A DNA stretch of 64,000 nucleotides, from contig JAEWMS010000055.1 in NCBI GenBank assembly GCA_023393115.1, forward strand, positions 1-64,000. Direction: 5' to 3'. The DNA is from Bacillota bacterium. GTDB lineage: Bacteria > Bacillota > Clostridia > Acetivibrionales > DSM-1351. The notes under the pieces are model-generated. The model was given only the letters and a program-made list of their open reading frames with translations. It did not search any database and had not been told where the DNA came from. A program made the translations under genes and the position numbers. Below are positions 43,049 through 52,243 of this stretch, in pieces (position 1 is the stretch's first letter; each line of letters begins with the position of its first letter).

Positions 43049-43483
43049 ATGGATTGGAAAATACTTTACCCTCAAAGTAATCCCCCCTCTCTGGCTGATA
43101 TAGGTGATTACGTAGACAGTCCAGGATGGAACACTATCAATAATTATTTATCCAGCACATATCAAGTCCAGCCTGAACTATCCTACAGTACATGCTCGAT
43201 GCAGCCCGGCTGGAACGTAAAATACAAAAAAAGCGGTAAGTCTCTTTGTACCCTTTACCCGATGGAGGGCTTCTTCATCGCACTGGTGGTAATAGGCAGT
43301 AAAGAAACCGAAGAAGCTGAAATTATATTGCCAACCTGCAGTGATTACACTCAGGCACTTTATCGGAACAGTACTTTTTCATGCGGTGGGCGTTGGCTGA
43401 TGATACATGTTACAGATGACAAGATATTGGAGGATGTATTGAAGTTGATTCAAACAAGATCGAAAAGAAAGCGGCCGACTTAG
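43049..43483 (+). CDS. DUF3788-like protein
   Basis: About 144 residues from the ATG at 43049 (GGAGG site nine bases upstream). A soluble alpha/beta protein with YSTCSMQPGWNVKYKKSGKS and CTLYPMEGFFIALVVIGSKE segments typical of the DUF3788 family, of unknown function. It follows the AraC-type regulator by about 90 bases in the same direction. Its stop codon lies in the loop of a terminator hairpin. Confidence 0.72.
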   Translation: MDWKILYPQSNPPSLADIGDYVDSPGWNTINNYLSSTYQVQPELSYSTCSMQPGWNVKYKKSGKSLCTLYPMEGFFIALVVIGSKETEEAEIILPTCSDYTQALYRNSTFSCGGRWLMIHVTDDKILEDVLKLIQTRSKRKRPT

Positions 43484-43496
43484 GGGCCGCTTTCTT
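43465..43496. terminator. terminator between convergent genes, overlapping a stop codon
   Basis: AAGAAAGCGGCC pairs exactly with GGCCGCTTTCTT around an eight-base loop that includes the stop codon of the DUF3788-like gene. It serves the plus-strand gene and probably the minus-strand permease gene too. Confidence 0.8.
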
Positions 43497-43512
43497 ACAT
43501 ATTTCAATTCTG

Positions 43513-44964
43513 CTAAATCAGGAAAATAGCTACTATTGTTGTAACAGCCAAACCTATAACTACAGGTTTGATATTTCTCCTGGCAAGCTCAAAGGCATCT
43601 ACTCCACATATAGCTGCAACTGGAATAACCGCCCAGGGTATAAGAGTTCCACCTCCAACCCATATTGCAGCTACCTGTCCGAGCGCAGTAAGCGTTGTAA
43701 CTCCGGATCCTATTGCTACAGAGAACAGTTTGGCAATTGAGCCTACAAGCGATATCCCAGAGAAACCTGAACCATCAAGACCGGTTATGGCTCCAACAAT
43801 AGTAGATGTAACCGCGCCCACTGTTGAATTCAAAGGTACAGTGCTTGCTAGTGCAACACCAAGGTCATTTACCAAACCATGAGAACCCTTTGGCAGAAGC
43901 TCACCAAAAATGCTGTTAAACCCGGCGTCACCAAGATAAAAAAAGGCAGCTATTGGTATGACAGGACCAAAAACTTTAAACCCAAACTGAAGCCCTTCTA
44001 TAAATCTTGAGGTGATTTTCTCTAGACTTCTTTTTCTATATGTAAAGGAGGTAATAAGTATAAGTATGAACAGAGCAGTTCCGCCTATCAAGGCCGTTGC
44101 ATCGCCTCCCTGAAGTTTTGCCATGAACATGATTACAATATCCACTATAAAAAGAACCGGTACGAAAATTGCAAAAAAGACCTTCATTTTTGGTGACAAC
44201 TTTTTTATACTGAATCTATCCTCTTTTACGACATCATTGGGAACATCCCTTTGTCCATCATTTGGTACATCATTTGGTACATCATTTTGCTTATCAATCA
44301 ACGTTGAAGCACCTAGTCCATTTTTCTTCATATCCCTCATTAAAAACCAGAAGGCAGCTATTGTTGTTACTATACCCATAACAACTACCATAGGGATACT
44401 TGCCTGAACAACATCTGCTACAGGAATTCCGGCTCCATCAGCTGTGAGCTTTGGTGCGCCCTGAATTACATAGTCTCCTGACAAAGCAATTCCATGCCCG
44501 AATAGGTTCATTGCTACAGCTACCCCCATAGCAGGAAGTTTAACTTTCAAGGCAACCGGCAGCAGTACGGCTCCCAGCAGGGCAACAGCCGGTGAAGGCC
44601 AGAAAAACCAAGATATGACCATCATCAGTATACCAATGACCCAATACGCCCGTTTTGGCCCCCTGATAAGCTTTGAAAAAGGCGAAACCATTGCTTCATT
44701 GATACCTGAGCTCATCAGTTCCTTACTCATTGCTGTAATAACAGATATAATCAAAATAGTACCCATTAGCTCTTTAATGGCGTATATAAGACTATTGAAA
44801 ATGCCCATTATCGATTGATAAATTGATGTTGTTGCAGCCAAGCCCAGGCAAAATATACCCAGGATGCATATCAGGCTTGTATCTCTTCTGAATAACATAA
44901 CGATAATAATTGCAACTATGAAAAACATATAAACCCAGTGAAGTGCATTTAATTCAATCCCCAT
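43513..44964 (-). CDS. multispanning membrane transporter of the ion-transporter superfamily
   Basis: About 483 residues, eleven or twelve hydrophobic helices. The two halves each include a GA/TT-rich re-entrant-like segment (FWPSPAVALLGAVLLPVA and STVPLNSTVGAVTSTIVGA), as in sodium-coupled or C4-dicarboxylate/gluconate-type carriers. The substrate is unknown. The loop between the halves is hydrophilic and contains repeated NDVP units. Several ATGs stand close together; the one at 44964 has the best spacing from an AAAGGA site, 44973 being the alternative. A hairpin lies in its 5' leader. Confidence 0.7.
   Translation of the reverse strand: MGIELNALHWVYMFFIVAIIIVMLFRRDTSLICILGIFCLGLAATTSIYQSIMGIFNSLIYAIKELMGTILIISVITAMSKELMSSGINEAMVSPFSKLIRGPKRAYWVIGILMMVISWFFWPSPAVALLGAVLLPVALKVKLPAMGVAVAMNLFGHGIALSGDYVIQGAPKLTADGAGIPVADVVQASIPMVVVMGIVTTIAAFWFLMRDMKKNGLGASTLIDKQNDVPNDVPNDGQRDVPNDVVKEDRFSIKKLSPKMKVFFAIFVPVLFIVDIVIMFMAKLQGGDATALIGGTALFILILITSFTYRKRSLEKITSRFIEGLQFGFKVFGPVIPIAAFFYLGDAGFNSIFGELLPKGSHGLVNDLGVALASTVPLNSTVGAVTSTIVGAITGLDGSGFSGISLVGSIAKLFSVAIGSGVTTLTALGQVAAIWVGGGTLIPWAVIPVAAICGVDAFELARRNIKPVVIGLAVTTIVAIFLI
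44231..44290. repeat. five imperfect 12-bp tandem repeats inside the transporter gene
   Basis: Units close to ACATCATTTGGT follow each other directly. On the minus strand they encode repeated Asn-Asp-Val-Pro in a hydrophilic loop. Being a multiple of three, changes in copy number would keep the frame. Confidence 0.8.
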
Positions 44965-44988
44965 TTTCATCATCCTTTCTTCATAGAC

Positions 44989-45032
44989 TCAAGATGGCTC
45001 AGGCGCTGTTTTGCGCCCATTACACATCTTGA
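44989..45032 (-). promoter_or_regulatory. stem-loop in the leader of the transporter gene
   Basis: TCAAGATG pairs with CATCTTGA and, inside it, GGGCGC with GCGCC(T). It lies 16 bases upstream of the frame's first ATG, just before the ribosome-binding site, where it could affect mRNA stability or translation. No T-run follows, so it is not an ordinary terminator. Confidence 0.45.
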
Positions 45033-45112
45033 TATAGAATATTCCTGTAGTTGACAAAAGGTTCGAAAAGGGAACTAATAGACGGTTAAAAAATCTGTTT
45101 CGCGAAACCAGT

Positions 45113-45152
45113 ATAACGGCCCGGATTAATAAGTTAGATATCCGGCCGTTAT
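45113..45152 (-). terminator. hairpin ending the importer/adaptor operon
   Basis: ATAACGGCCCGGAT pairs with ATCCGGCCGTTAT, with one bulged base. It lies about 30 bases beyond the stop codon of the solute-binding lipoprotein gene. The T-run is weak. Confidence 0.6.
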
Positions 45153-45182
45153 TACTGTTTATGGCATATTTATTTGTTAACT

Positions 45183-47462
45183 CTACTCATTTAAGTATGT
45201 CTCCACCTTGCTTTGAATGATTTTGGATACTTCCTCAGCAGATTTTTGTCCTGTAAAGAACGGAGTTAATTCCCTATTTATTATACTAGATATCTGTAGG
45301 TCGTTATTCTGACAGTTTTGTGCATCATTTATAAGCTTCTTAATTGCAGATACATCTTCCTTAGTGAGGGGGTCAATTCTTCGGTCATTTATAACTGTTG
45401 ATCCTCCGTTCTGACTAATAATATCTTCACTTTCTTTTAAATCCTCTTCAAACCTCTTTTTCAAAGCTTCCTTATTGATTGCAAAACCTGTGTTCTCAAG
45501 TTCCTTTGGAGACTGAGCTTCATCTGAAAGCAAGAACTTTAAGAATTCCCACGCTTCATTCACATGTTCAGAATTGCTATTAATTGATATCAGAAGTTTA
45601 GGTACATAAGTACCACCGTTTTTAACTTGGGACGGTAGACTTAAGATTTTAGATTTTCCATTAAACATTGTTTTTACATAAGAATAATGCATATAGTTAT
45701 AAATATTCTGAGGAAGGAACACAATCTGACCTCTATCTGAAGCATCCGGATAAGCGGCCATATCAACAACCTGCGGGTTGGATAAGTTTTTATCAGTAAA
45801 TTGCTTACACATATTAAGTAAGTTTACGAACTCCTGAGAATCGAAATTAGCTTTTTTGTTTTCCATATCAACAAATTGATTGTAGCAGCTTGCAAATAAA
45901 TAAGAGAACAAATCACTATCGTCCATCTTAATAAATGCATATTGATCAACATTTCCATCCCCGTTTATATCTTTTACTGCCTTTTCACCAATAGTAATAA
46001 AATCCTGCCAGGTCCATTTTGTATCATCCAAACTGGCTTGAATTTTAACAATCTCATCCTTATTAGCAACCAAAGATTGTATGCCGAAACATAAAGGAAT
46101 TGTATATGTTTGTTTTTTGTATTTCAGAAGATCAATTAAGGTTGTATTGTACTTATTTATGTCAAAATCCTTATCCTTTGAAATTAGTTCGTCAAGATTT
46201 ACCAAACTATTTTTATCTGCATATTTTTTATAGGGCAGGTTTTTAACATCAATAATATCAGGTCCCGCTCCACTCATCATTTCAGTGCTCAGAGATTTAA
46301 TATACTTTTCAAAATCTTCCGGGTTCTGACTGGCATTGTTATATTCTTGAATTTTTATTGATATATTAGGATTTTTCCTTTGGAACATATTTATTGCAGT
46401 TTCAAGAAATCTGTTTGATTGAGCCGTAGCTAAAACCAAAGTAGTTTTCTTTTCTACTTTTTTTGGTTTATCAGTCTTCTGGTACTTAAACAAGCCGTAT
46501 TTCACATTACCGGAGTTTGGTAATGAATTATTATCCTTTGCCAGGATATACATGTTGTCGGAATTATCTATATTCAATGATATCAAGTCCAGGTTTAATG
46601 AGAGTATGTTTGAGGACATAAAGTCAACTGAATATTCTTCAGCAGGTTTCCCTTCTGCAGTATATCTTTTTACTCCCTTGTCATCCATACAGATTATGTA
46701 ACCATCTTTACTGCTGGCTTTAATCTGCTTGGGTATTGTTTTCGCTGGAATTTCAGTTTTCCAGATGCTTTTTCCAGTCTGGGCATTTATCTTTTCTATA
46801 AAAGGCTTAGCCCCCGGAACTCCTGCCTCATCATCAGCATAAATTAAGTTATCCTCTGAATCCAGCGCTATACAATAAGGATATGTGCCAATGAATTTTA
46901 TTTTTTTACCTGTTTTATCTATAAATGCGATTCCTTTATGCTCAGCCAAATAATAATTACCTGCTGAATCTACTGCCATATCAAAAACTTGACTTACTTG
47001 TCTGTCCTGGTAACTGACTGAACCAATTTCTACTTTATTTATGTATTCTCCCCTATTGTTGTATATTAGTATTTGCCTTTTAAATTCCTTTGGTAAATTT
47101 GTATTAGGATCCATTATCGGCTCCTCATAATAAATATGAAAATTATCCTTTGAATCAAGGGTAAACATTGTACCATTTCCCTCAAAGTTATCACATTTCA
47201 TCATGGCAGAAGGAGTGCCCTCCAAATCAAGCAGTAAATATCTTGTATTTTTTCCTTCATCATCAGATACAACCAATTGATTCTGAGAGTTTATTCTAAT
47301 AATTCCAGGATTGATAAACTCTGATTTTTCGGTAATATCTTTTTCATCATAAAATAAAACAAGATTACTTTTTTCTGATTTATTATTCGAAAAACTACAA
47401 GCACATCCGTTAAAAATCAGAAGAGACATCATTGAAAATAAGAGTAATTTTTTGTAATTCAT
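45183..47462 (-). CDS. solute-binding lipoprotein with N-terminal beta-propeller-like domain
   Basis: A 759-residue extracellular protein. A lipoprotein signal (hydrophobic stretch, then NGC near residue 19) anchors it to the membrane. Residues about 40-330 contain repeated strand motifs (SQNQLVVSDDEGKN, DSAGNYYLAEHKG, DSEDNLIYADDEAG, DNSDNMYILAKDN) like an NHL/six-bladed propeller. From about 335 on there is a family-1 carbohydrate-type solute-binding domain (TTLVLATAQSNRFLETAINM, GAGPDIIDV, WTWQDF). Ordinary binding proteins lack the propeller and are about 430 residues. It is the last gene of the unit with two sugar-type permeases, an adaptor and a MacB-like protein. Confidence 0.8.
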   Translation of the reverse strand: MNYKKLLLFSMMSLLIFNGCACSFSNNKSEKSNLVLFYDEKDITEKSEFINPGIIRINSQNQLVVSDDEGKNTRYLLLDLEGTPSAMMKCDNFEGNGTMFTLDSKDNFHIYYEEPIMDPNTNLPKEFKRQILIYNNRGEYINKVEIGSVSYQDRQVSQVFDMAVDSAGNYYLAEHKGIAFIDKTGKKIKFIGTYPYCIALDSEDNLIYADDEAGVPGAKPFIEKINAQTGKSIWKTEIPAKTIPKQIKASSKDGYIICMDDKGVKRYTAEGKPAEEYSVDFMSSNILSLNLDLISLNIDNSDNMYILAKDNNSLPNSGNVKYGLFKYQKTDKPKKVEKKTTLVLATAQSNRFLETAINMFQRKNPNISIKIQEYNNASQNPEDFEKYIKSLSTEMMSGAGPDIIDVKNLPYKKYADKNSLVNLDELISKDKDFDINKYNTTLIDLLKYKKQTYTIPLCFGIQSLVANKDEIVKIQASLDDTKWTWQDFITIGEKAVKDINGDGNVDQYAFIKMDDSDLFSYLFASCYNQFVDMENKKANFDSQEFVNLLNMCKQFTDKNLSNPQVVDMAAYPDASDRGQIVFLPQNIYNYMHYSYVKTMFNGKSKILSLPSQVKNGGTYVPKLLISINSNSEHVNEAWEFLKFLLSDEAQSPKELENTGFAINKEALKKRFEEDLKESEDIISQNGGSTVINDRRIDPLTKEDVSAIKKLINDAQNCQNNDLQISSIINRELTPFFTGQKSAEEVSKIIQSKVETYLNE

Positions 47463-48859
47463 AATAAAATACCACTTTCCTTTCTTTTGAATTTAATTAT
47501 ATTGATAATTGTAAATAGCCATACTCCGGTGACGCTTTTAAGATAATCACCGTATATTGATAGTCCCAGCATATAAGAGATTAATAGTAATATTAATAAA
47601 GATAGTATAAACATCAGTGTCAAATTCACAATTTCCTCAACCTGGTCAGAACTACACCATTTTAGGGTATTTAACGAGATCAACAAACCCGGCAGCCCTA
47701 CTAAAATACTTATAAAGAATAGAGAGTAAACTATTTTTTTAACAATATTAAACTCATTCTCTATGTATGGTGCAACATAACCGGCATTTGAGTTAACGCT
47801 CTCCAGCTGGCCTTCAAATAGATCTTTAATATAAGATAGATCAAATAAATTTATAGAAATATATTTGGGAGATACATAAGGCTGAAAACTCACCTCCTTC
47901 CAAATTAAACATAGCAAAATAAGCGTACAAACTACTTTCAACAGCAGAAAATATATTCTTCTTTGATTAAGTTTTACTACTTCCAAAATATAGTTAACTT
48001 GACACTCTTTTTTTATTAAAGAAATAAGGACTCTTATTTCTTTAAAAATTAATCGAAGACCCATATATATGACCATTAACCCTAATAAAAACGTCACTAT
48101 AAGAGGAACCTGTTTAACGGATGCCCATTCAATATTATAATCAGTGATGTTGTAATTAGCCGGTTCTCTGCCCATGGCTTCAAGAGCCCTAGTAATTATC
48201 TCTCTATTTTTATCTAGAGTGTTGTTATCCTCTGACTTTATTTGCAAATTTGTTATTTTAGTATTTGGTTCTATGTCTAAAAGTGTTTCAAAAGGAATAT
48301 AGATTTTGGGGATTCCGTCATGAGCCATCCTGCGAATTATACTTTTTTCTTCGGAACATACTCCGATAATAATAAATGTACGGTCAAGCAATTCAATTTC
48401 CATTCCCACCACATTGTCTGTTTGGAATATATCCCAAGCCAGTTTATTATCAATGACCGCTACAGGCTTTGTACTTATCTCATCACTTTCCTGAAAAAAG
48501 TTCCCATACTTAACATTCATGTCCCTGAAATTCTGAAAAGTGTAATTTGTTGCAATTACCGCAACTTTAAAAGGTTTATCATCATGATAAACGACTGTAT
48601 TTTTTTCCCTTGGGCTGGTATAACAAGTCAGGTTTACACTTTTGAATATATTTTTGAGCTGCCAGATATCCTGTTTGTTGAAGCCTGATTCATTATCCAA
48701 ATCGATATTATTTTTAACGTCTACAACAGTTTTTAATGTGGAATAGTCGCCATTTATCCCGCGAAAATTATTTAGAATCCCATTACTGACAATAATCTCG
48801 GCCAAAATAATAAATATACCCAAGAAGCCTAAAAATCTAATTATCCTAGTATTTTTCAA
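47459..48859 (-). CDS. MacB/FtsX-like membrane protein without ATPase
   Basis: A 466-residue protein: one N-terminal helix, about 220 residues outside the cell resembling the MacB periplasmic core (VIDNKLAWDIFQTDNVVGMEIELLDRTF is split here as core-like segments with the typical ...GxxIxLxDRxFxIIGV pattern), then three or four helices (near 255-275, 305-325, 385-405, 415-455). This suggests an ABC exporter permease of the MacB type, but its own ATPase gene is missing nearby. It overlaps the next gene by four bases and follows the HlyD-like adaptor gene, a usual partner of MacB. Confidence 0.65.
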   Translation of the reverse strand: MKNTRIIRFLGFLGIFIILAEIIVSNGILNNFRGINGDYSTLKTVVDVKNNIDLDNESGFNKQDIWQLKNIFKSVNLTCYTSPREKNTVVYHDDKPFKVAVIATNYTFQNFRDMNVKYGNFFQESDEISTKPVAVIDNKLAWDIFQTDNVVGMEIELLDRTFIIIGVCSEEKSIIRRMAHDGIPKIYIPFETLLDIEPNTKITNLQIKSEDNNTLDKNREIITRALEAMGREPANYNITDYNIEWASVKQVPLIVTFLLGLMVIYMGLRLIFKEIRVLISLIKKECQVNYILEVVKLNQRRIYFLLLKVVCTLILLCLIWKEVSFQPYVSPKYISINLFDLSYIKDLFEGQLESVNSNAGYVAPYIENEFNIVKKIVYSLFFISILVGLPGLLISLNTLKWCSSDQVEEIVNLTLMFILSLLILLLISYMLGLSIYGDYLKSVTGVWLFTIINIIKFKRKESGILL

Positions 48860-48895
48860 GAGGTTTCACACCCTTCCGGAATACAATAAACTGAC

Positions 48896-50200
48896 TTAAT
48901 CAGAAATTACAACATAGTTTCCGTCATATACAGGACGATCTCTGCTGGTAACAACTTTATCCTTTTCATCCAGACCGTTTAAAATTGATGTTTTAGTATT
49001 GTCTGACTCATCTGTGCTTACTGATGCCCGTTGAACAAAATAACTGTTTCCGAGAGGTCCCTTCTTCTCCTTAATGATATAAACGAATCTCCCATCCTTA
49101 TCCTCATTTATTGAAGAATTTGAAACAAGTAGATTATAAAACCTTGTGGTTTTAGATATATATATTTCACCACTTTCTCCCCCGATTAAGTTTTCATCAG
49201 GTAAATCAACAATCAGTTCTTTTTTTTCTCCGGTTTTTGATAGCTCGTCTTTAATATTAATAATCTTCCCCACCACTACTTTTCCCGCTAATGACTTAAG
49301 GTGAACTTCTGCATCATCACCAATTGATATATATTTTAAATCGTCTGCGTCAATAGGTACTATGAAATCGAACCCTCTTGAAGGATCTGATATGCTGCAT
49401 AGTACCTTCGTATTGTTTACCATATTCCCAACAGATATATTTATTTCTTTAACTACCCCATCACAGGGAGCAGTGATTATATTGTTGAAGTCCTTCTCTT
49501 TTTGTAACTTTTTTAAGGAGAGTTCCGCTAATTCAATTTCATACTCACAGCTTTTAATATCTCTTTGCAAATTTCTAACTCTGGCAGCTTCACTTTCTTT
49601 TGCATAGTTATAATCCTCTAACATTTGTGCATTCTCTGTCCGAGTATCCTCCAGATCATTTTGTGCCGTATCCAGTTCATATTTTGAAATAGCCCCTAGA
49701 GCATAAAGCTCTTTTTTATCCTCCAACTCTTTCTCCATCCTTGCTATCTTCTTCTTTTCATCATTTATTTTTCTCTCGTGCTCTAAAAGGTCCTTCGACA
49801 ATAATTGTTCCTTAAGCTTCTCCAACGAAAGCTTTTTTTGTTTATACAAAATTTCAGCCTCAATTAATTCATCTGCGACATCTTTTTTTTGAAATGTCAC
49901 TAATTCCTGACCTTTTCTTACTTTGTCCCCAATTTTGATCTTTATATCAAGAACTCGTCTTTCTATATCGTCGTCTACAAACACGAGAACAGGATTTTTT
50001 GCCTCCACACTTCCTTTTCCGGTGATTTTTTTTACCAAATATCCCTTTGTTGGTAATTCATACTTAACCTTTGCATATGACATGTTCTTTATGGTGTTTG
50101 AGAAAAAAGTCAACAATAACATGAACATCAAAAATATCAATATAAGTTTTTTTACTATCCTTTTTCTTTTTTCATTTGTATTCGTTACCGCGTCTTCCAT
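48896..50200 (-). CDS. HlyD/MacA-like membrane-fusion (adaptor) protein
   Basis: A 434-residue protein with an N-terminal transmembrane helix (near 17-38), a biotinyl-lipoyl-like half-motif (KGSVEAKNPVLVFVDDD and, after the hairpin, ITAPCDGVVKEINISVGNMV), a long coiled-coil hairpin between residues 110 and 235, and a C-terminal beta-barrel. Such adaptors join inner-membrane exporters to outer structures, and in Gram-positive bacteria they work with MacB-like permeases. Here the MacB-like gene follows directly. Confidence 0.83.
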   Translation of the reverse strand: MEDAVTNTNEKRKRIVKKLILIFLMFMLLLTFFSNTIKNMSYAKVKYELPTKGYLVKKITGKGSVEAKNPVLVFVDDDIERRVLDIKIKIGDKVRKGQELVTFQKKDVADELIEAEILYKQKKLSLEKLKEQLLSKDLLEHERKINDEKKKIARMEKELEDKKELYALGAISKYELDTAQNDLEDTRTENAQMLEDYNYAKESEAARVRNLQRDIKSCEYEIELAELSLKKLQKEKDFNNIITAPCDGVVKEINISVGNMVNNTKVLCSISDPSRGFDFIVPIDADDLKYISIGDDAEVHLKSLAGKVVVGKIINIKDELSKTGEKKELIVDLPDENLIGGESGEIYISKTTRFYNLLVSNSSINEDKDGRFVYIIKEKKGPLGNSYFVQRASVSTDESDNTKTSILNGLDEKDKVVTSRDRPVYDGNYVVISD

Positions 50201-50235
50201 AGAAACCTCCTAAAAGCTTAAATAGCGGTTATTAT

Positions 50236-51189
50236 TTACCCCTTCAAACCGGACAGCTGTATACCTTCAATCAAGTAATTCTCTCCATATATAAAAATAA
50301 GTAGCATAGGTATCATATATATAGTAGATGCAGCAAATGATATACCTCTCTCGTCAATGTTTATATTTGAAAGAAATATTGATAAAGGTTGCAATTCCTG
50401 ACTTTGCAGAAATATTAACGGCTGTTCCACCATATTCCAGTAATCTATAAATATCAAGATGGCTAAAGCAGCAACTCCTGCTTTTACCATTGGCAGAATT
50501 ATTCTTGAATATATTCTTAAGTGGCTGCCCCCATCAATTTTTGCAGCTTCAATATACTCTTCCGGAATATATGTCATGAACTGCCTCAAAAGAAACACCC
50601 CAAAAGTATTAAAAATTCCAGGGAGGATTATTGAAAGGTAATTGTCTGATAGACCAAGCTTACCAATAATTAAATAGTTGGAAACCAGGGTTACCTGAAA
50701 AGGCATCATCATAGTTATAATGTATACCAAAAATAGGGTTTCACGCCCTTTAAACTTAATAAATGTAAATGCATACGCCGCCAGTGAAGCAATTATTATT
50801 TGTCCTGCAACTATTGGTAATACCAGCAGGACCGAATTCCAGAACATTGATAGATAGTTTGTTCGTTCTATTAATAATACAAAATACTGCTTGAATGTAA
50901 CTATATCCGGAATTAATTTAATATTTACAAATTCAGGTATTGTCTCCTCAATAACATTGCTTTGCATGTTAAATGTAATAGCTAAATAATTTTGGGTTAT
51001 TTCCTTTTCAGTCATAAATGAATTTGTAACCGTAATCACTAACGGAAATAAAAATGCCATTGAAAGGACTAGCATTAATAGTAGGGGAAGTATACTTCTG
51101 AACTTCTTTGCCATTATTGTAAGCCTAATAGTACCACTGATGGGACGCGCCAAATCCATCTTACCGGCTATTTTTTCTTTTGAAATCAT
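50236..51189 (-). CDS. carbohydrate-type ABC importer permease (MalG-like)
   Basis: About 317 residues, six helices, with the EAA coupling motif EYIEAAKIDGGSHLRIYSRI typical of MalG/UgpE-like permeases. The ATG at 51189 has a GGGAGAT site; an in-frame start at 51225 would lie next to the stop of the upstream permease. It pairs with the MalF-like permease. No ATPase gene is present in the cluster; Gram-positive sugar importers often share one encoded elsewhere. Confidence 0.86.
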   Translation of the reverse strand: MISKEKIAGKMDLARPISGTIRLTIMAKKFRSILPLLLMLVLSMAFLFPLVITVTNSFMTEKEITQNYLAITFNMQSNVIEETIPEFVNIKLIPDIVTFKQYFVLLIERTNYLSMFWNSVLLVLPIVAGQIIIASLAAYAFTFIKFKGRETLFLVYIITMMMPFQVTLVSNYLIIGKLGLSDNYLSIILPGIFNTFGVFLLRQFMTYIPEEYIEAAKIDGGSHLRIYSRIILPMVKAGVAALAILIFIDYWNMVEQPLIFLQSQELQPLSIFLSNINIDERGISFAASTIYMIPMLLIFIYGENYLIEGIQLSGLKG

Positions 51190-51226
51190 AATAATCTCCC
51201 ATCTACACGCATAGGGTATACACAAA

Positions 51227-52096
51227 TCATTTCAAACCTGCACTAATCCTACGCTCAAATCTAAATAGCAAAACTACCAGTAAATATATAATTAATGCTG
51301 TAATGAGTGCAGCTGTTGTAAGCTTCTGATAATCCAGCGAACGGAACATATTATTCATATAATGCTGAAGCATGTAAATGCTGGTATGTGGATACTCTCC
51401 AGAAATTAGATATGTTTCTCTAAAAACCTTAAAGGAGTTTATTATTGACATTATAAATACAAAAAAAGATGTGGGCGTAAGGTACACTAATGTAATGTTT
51501 TTAAATTTATTCCATGTATTAGCTCCGTCAATACGGGCTGAATCGTAATATTCTTCTGGAATACATTGGAGCCCGGCCAGAAAAAGGATAATATTATATC
51601 CAACATTCTTCCATAAATAAAGAATTAATACCACCATACGAGCCCATTCAGAATTCATCCAGTCTACTTTGGTCAAACCCATATTTGATATAAGGGCATT
51701 AATTGTACCGCTATAATCGAATAATATGTGCCAGACCAGAATAACCGATGCAACGGGTACAACCAGAGGCGATATGAAAATTGTTCTGAATATATTTCTG
51801 TATGGAATTCTCAAATTAAGGAGAAGAGCCAGTATCAAGGATATTCCCATATTTATGGGGACGCAAAAGATAGTAAAAAGTATTGTATTGAACATGGCTC
51901 TTGTAAAAACATCATTTGACATAATATTTATGTAATTTTCCAAGCCAACAAAATGACTTTCCGAGCTTCCGTCAATAAGAGAGTAATATATAGCCCCCAG
52001 AAACGGAACAAAGAAGAAAAGGGAAAAACCTGCCATACTCGGACCAAGAAAGAGAAATAGAGTTATTTTTTCTTTAGTTTTGTTGGTAATAGTCAT
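51227..52096 (-). CDS. carbohydrate-type ABC importer permease (MalF-like)
   Basis: A 289-residue protein with six helices and the EAA motif EYYDSARIDGANTWNKFKNI. It matches MalF/UgpA-type permeases and pairs with the MalG-like protein. First gene of the unit ending at 45183; GGGAGG precedes the ATG. A TATAAT box at 52136-52141 suggests its own promoter, separate from the peptide cluster upstream. Confidence 0.86.
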   Translation of the reverse strand: MTITNKTKEKITLFLFLGPSMAGFSLFFFVPFLGAIYYSLIDGSSESHFVGLENYINIMSNDVFTRAMFNTILFTIFCVPINMGISLILALLLNLRIPYRNIFRTIFISPLVVPVASVILVWHILFDYSGTINALISNMGLTKVDWMNSEWARMVVLILYLWKNVGYNIILFLAGLQCIPEEYYDSARIDGANTWNKFKNITLVYLTPTSFFVFIMSIINSFKVFRETYLISGEYPHTSIYMLQHYMNNMFRSLDYQKLTTAALITALIIYLLVVLLFRFERRISAGLK

Positions 52097-52135
52097 AGTT
52101 CCTCCCAGATGATTACAGTAATTAAGTCAGTTGAA

Positions 52136-52164
52136 ATTATACCACAATACCTCAAAAAAGGTAA
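52136..52164 (-). promoter_or_regulatory. possible promoter of the importer/adaptor unit
   Basis: On the minus strand a perfect TATAAT (52136-52141) with TTACCT 17 bases upstream (52159-52164). The -35 box is weak. It lies between the metallopeptidase gene and the MalF-like gene. Confidence 0.5.
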
Positions 52165-52243
52165 TAAATAACAAAAATTGTTAACAAATTATTCACAGTA
52201 TGTTAATTATTGGTTTTTAGAGTGATATACCCAATCTTAATTA

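Noticed and set aside
44231..44290. CRISPR array
   Set aside because: The 12-bp units are contiguous without spacers and lie inside a coding frame.
44989..45032. Known riboswitch class in front of the transporter gene
   Set aside because: Only a simple two-tier stem-loop is seen, with no conserved aptamer bases that I recognise and no terminator.
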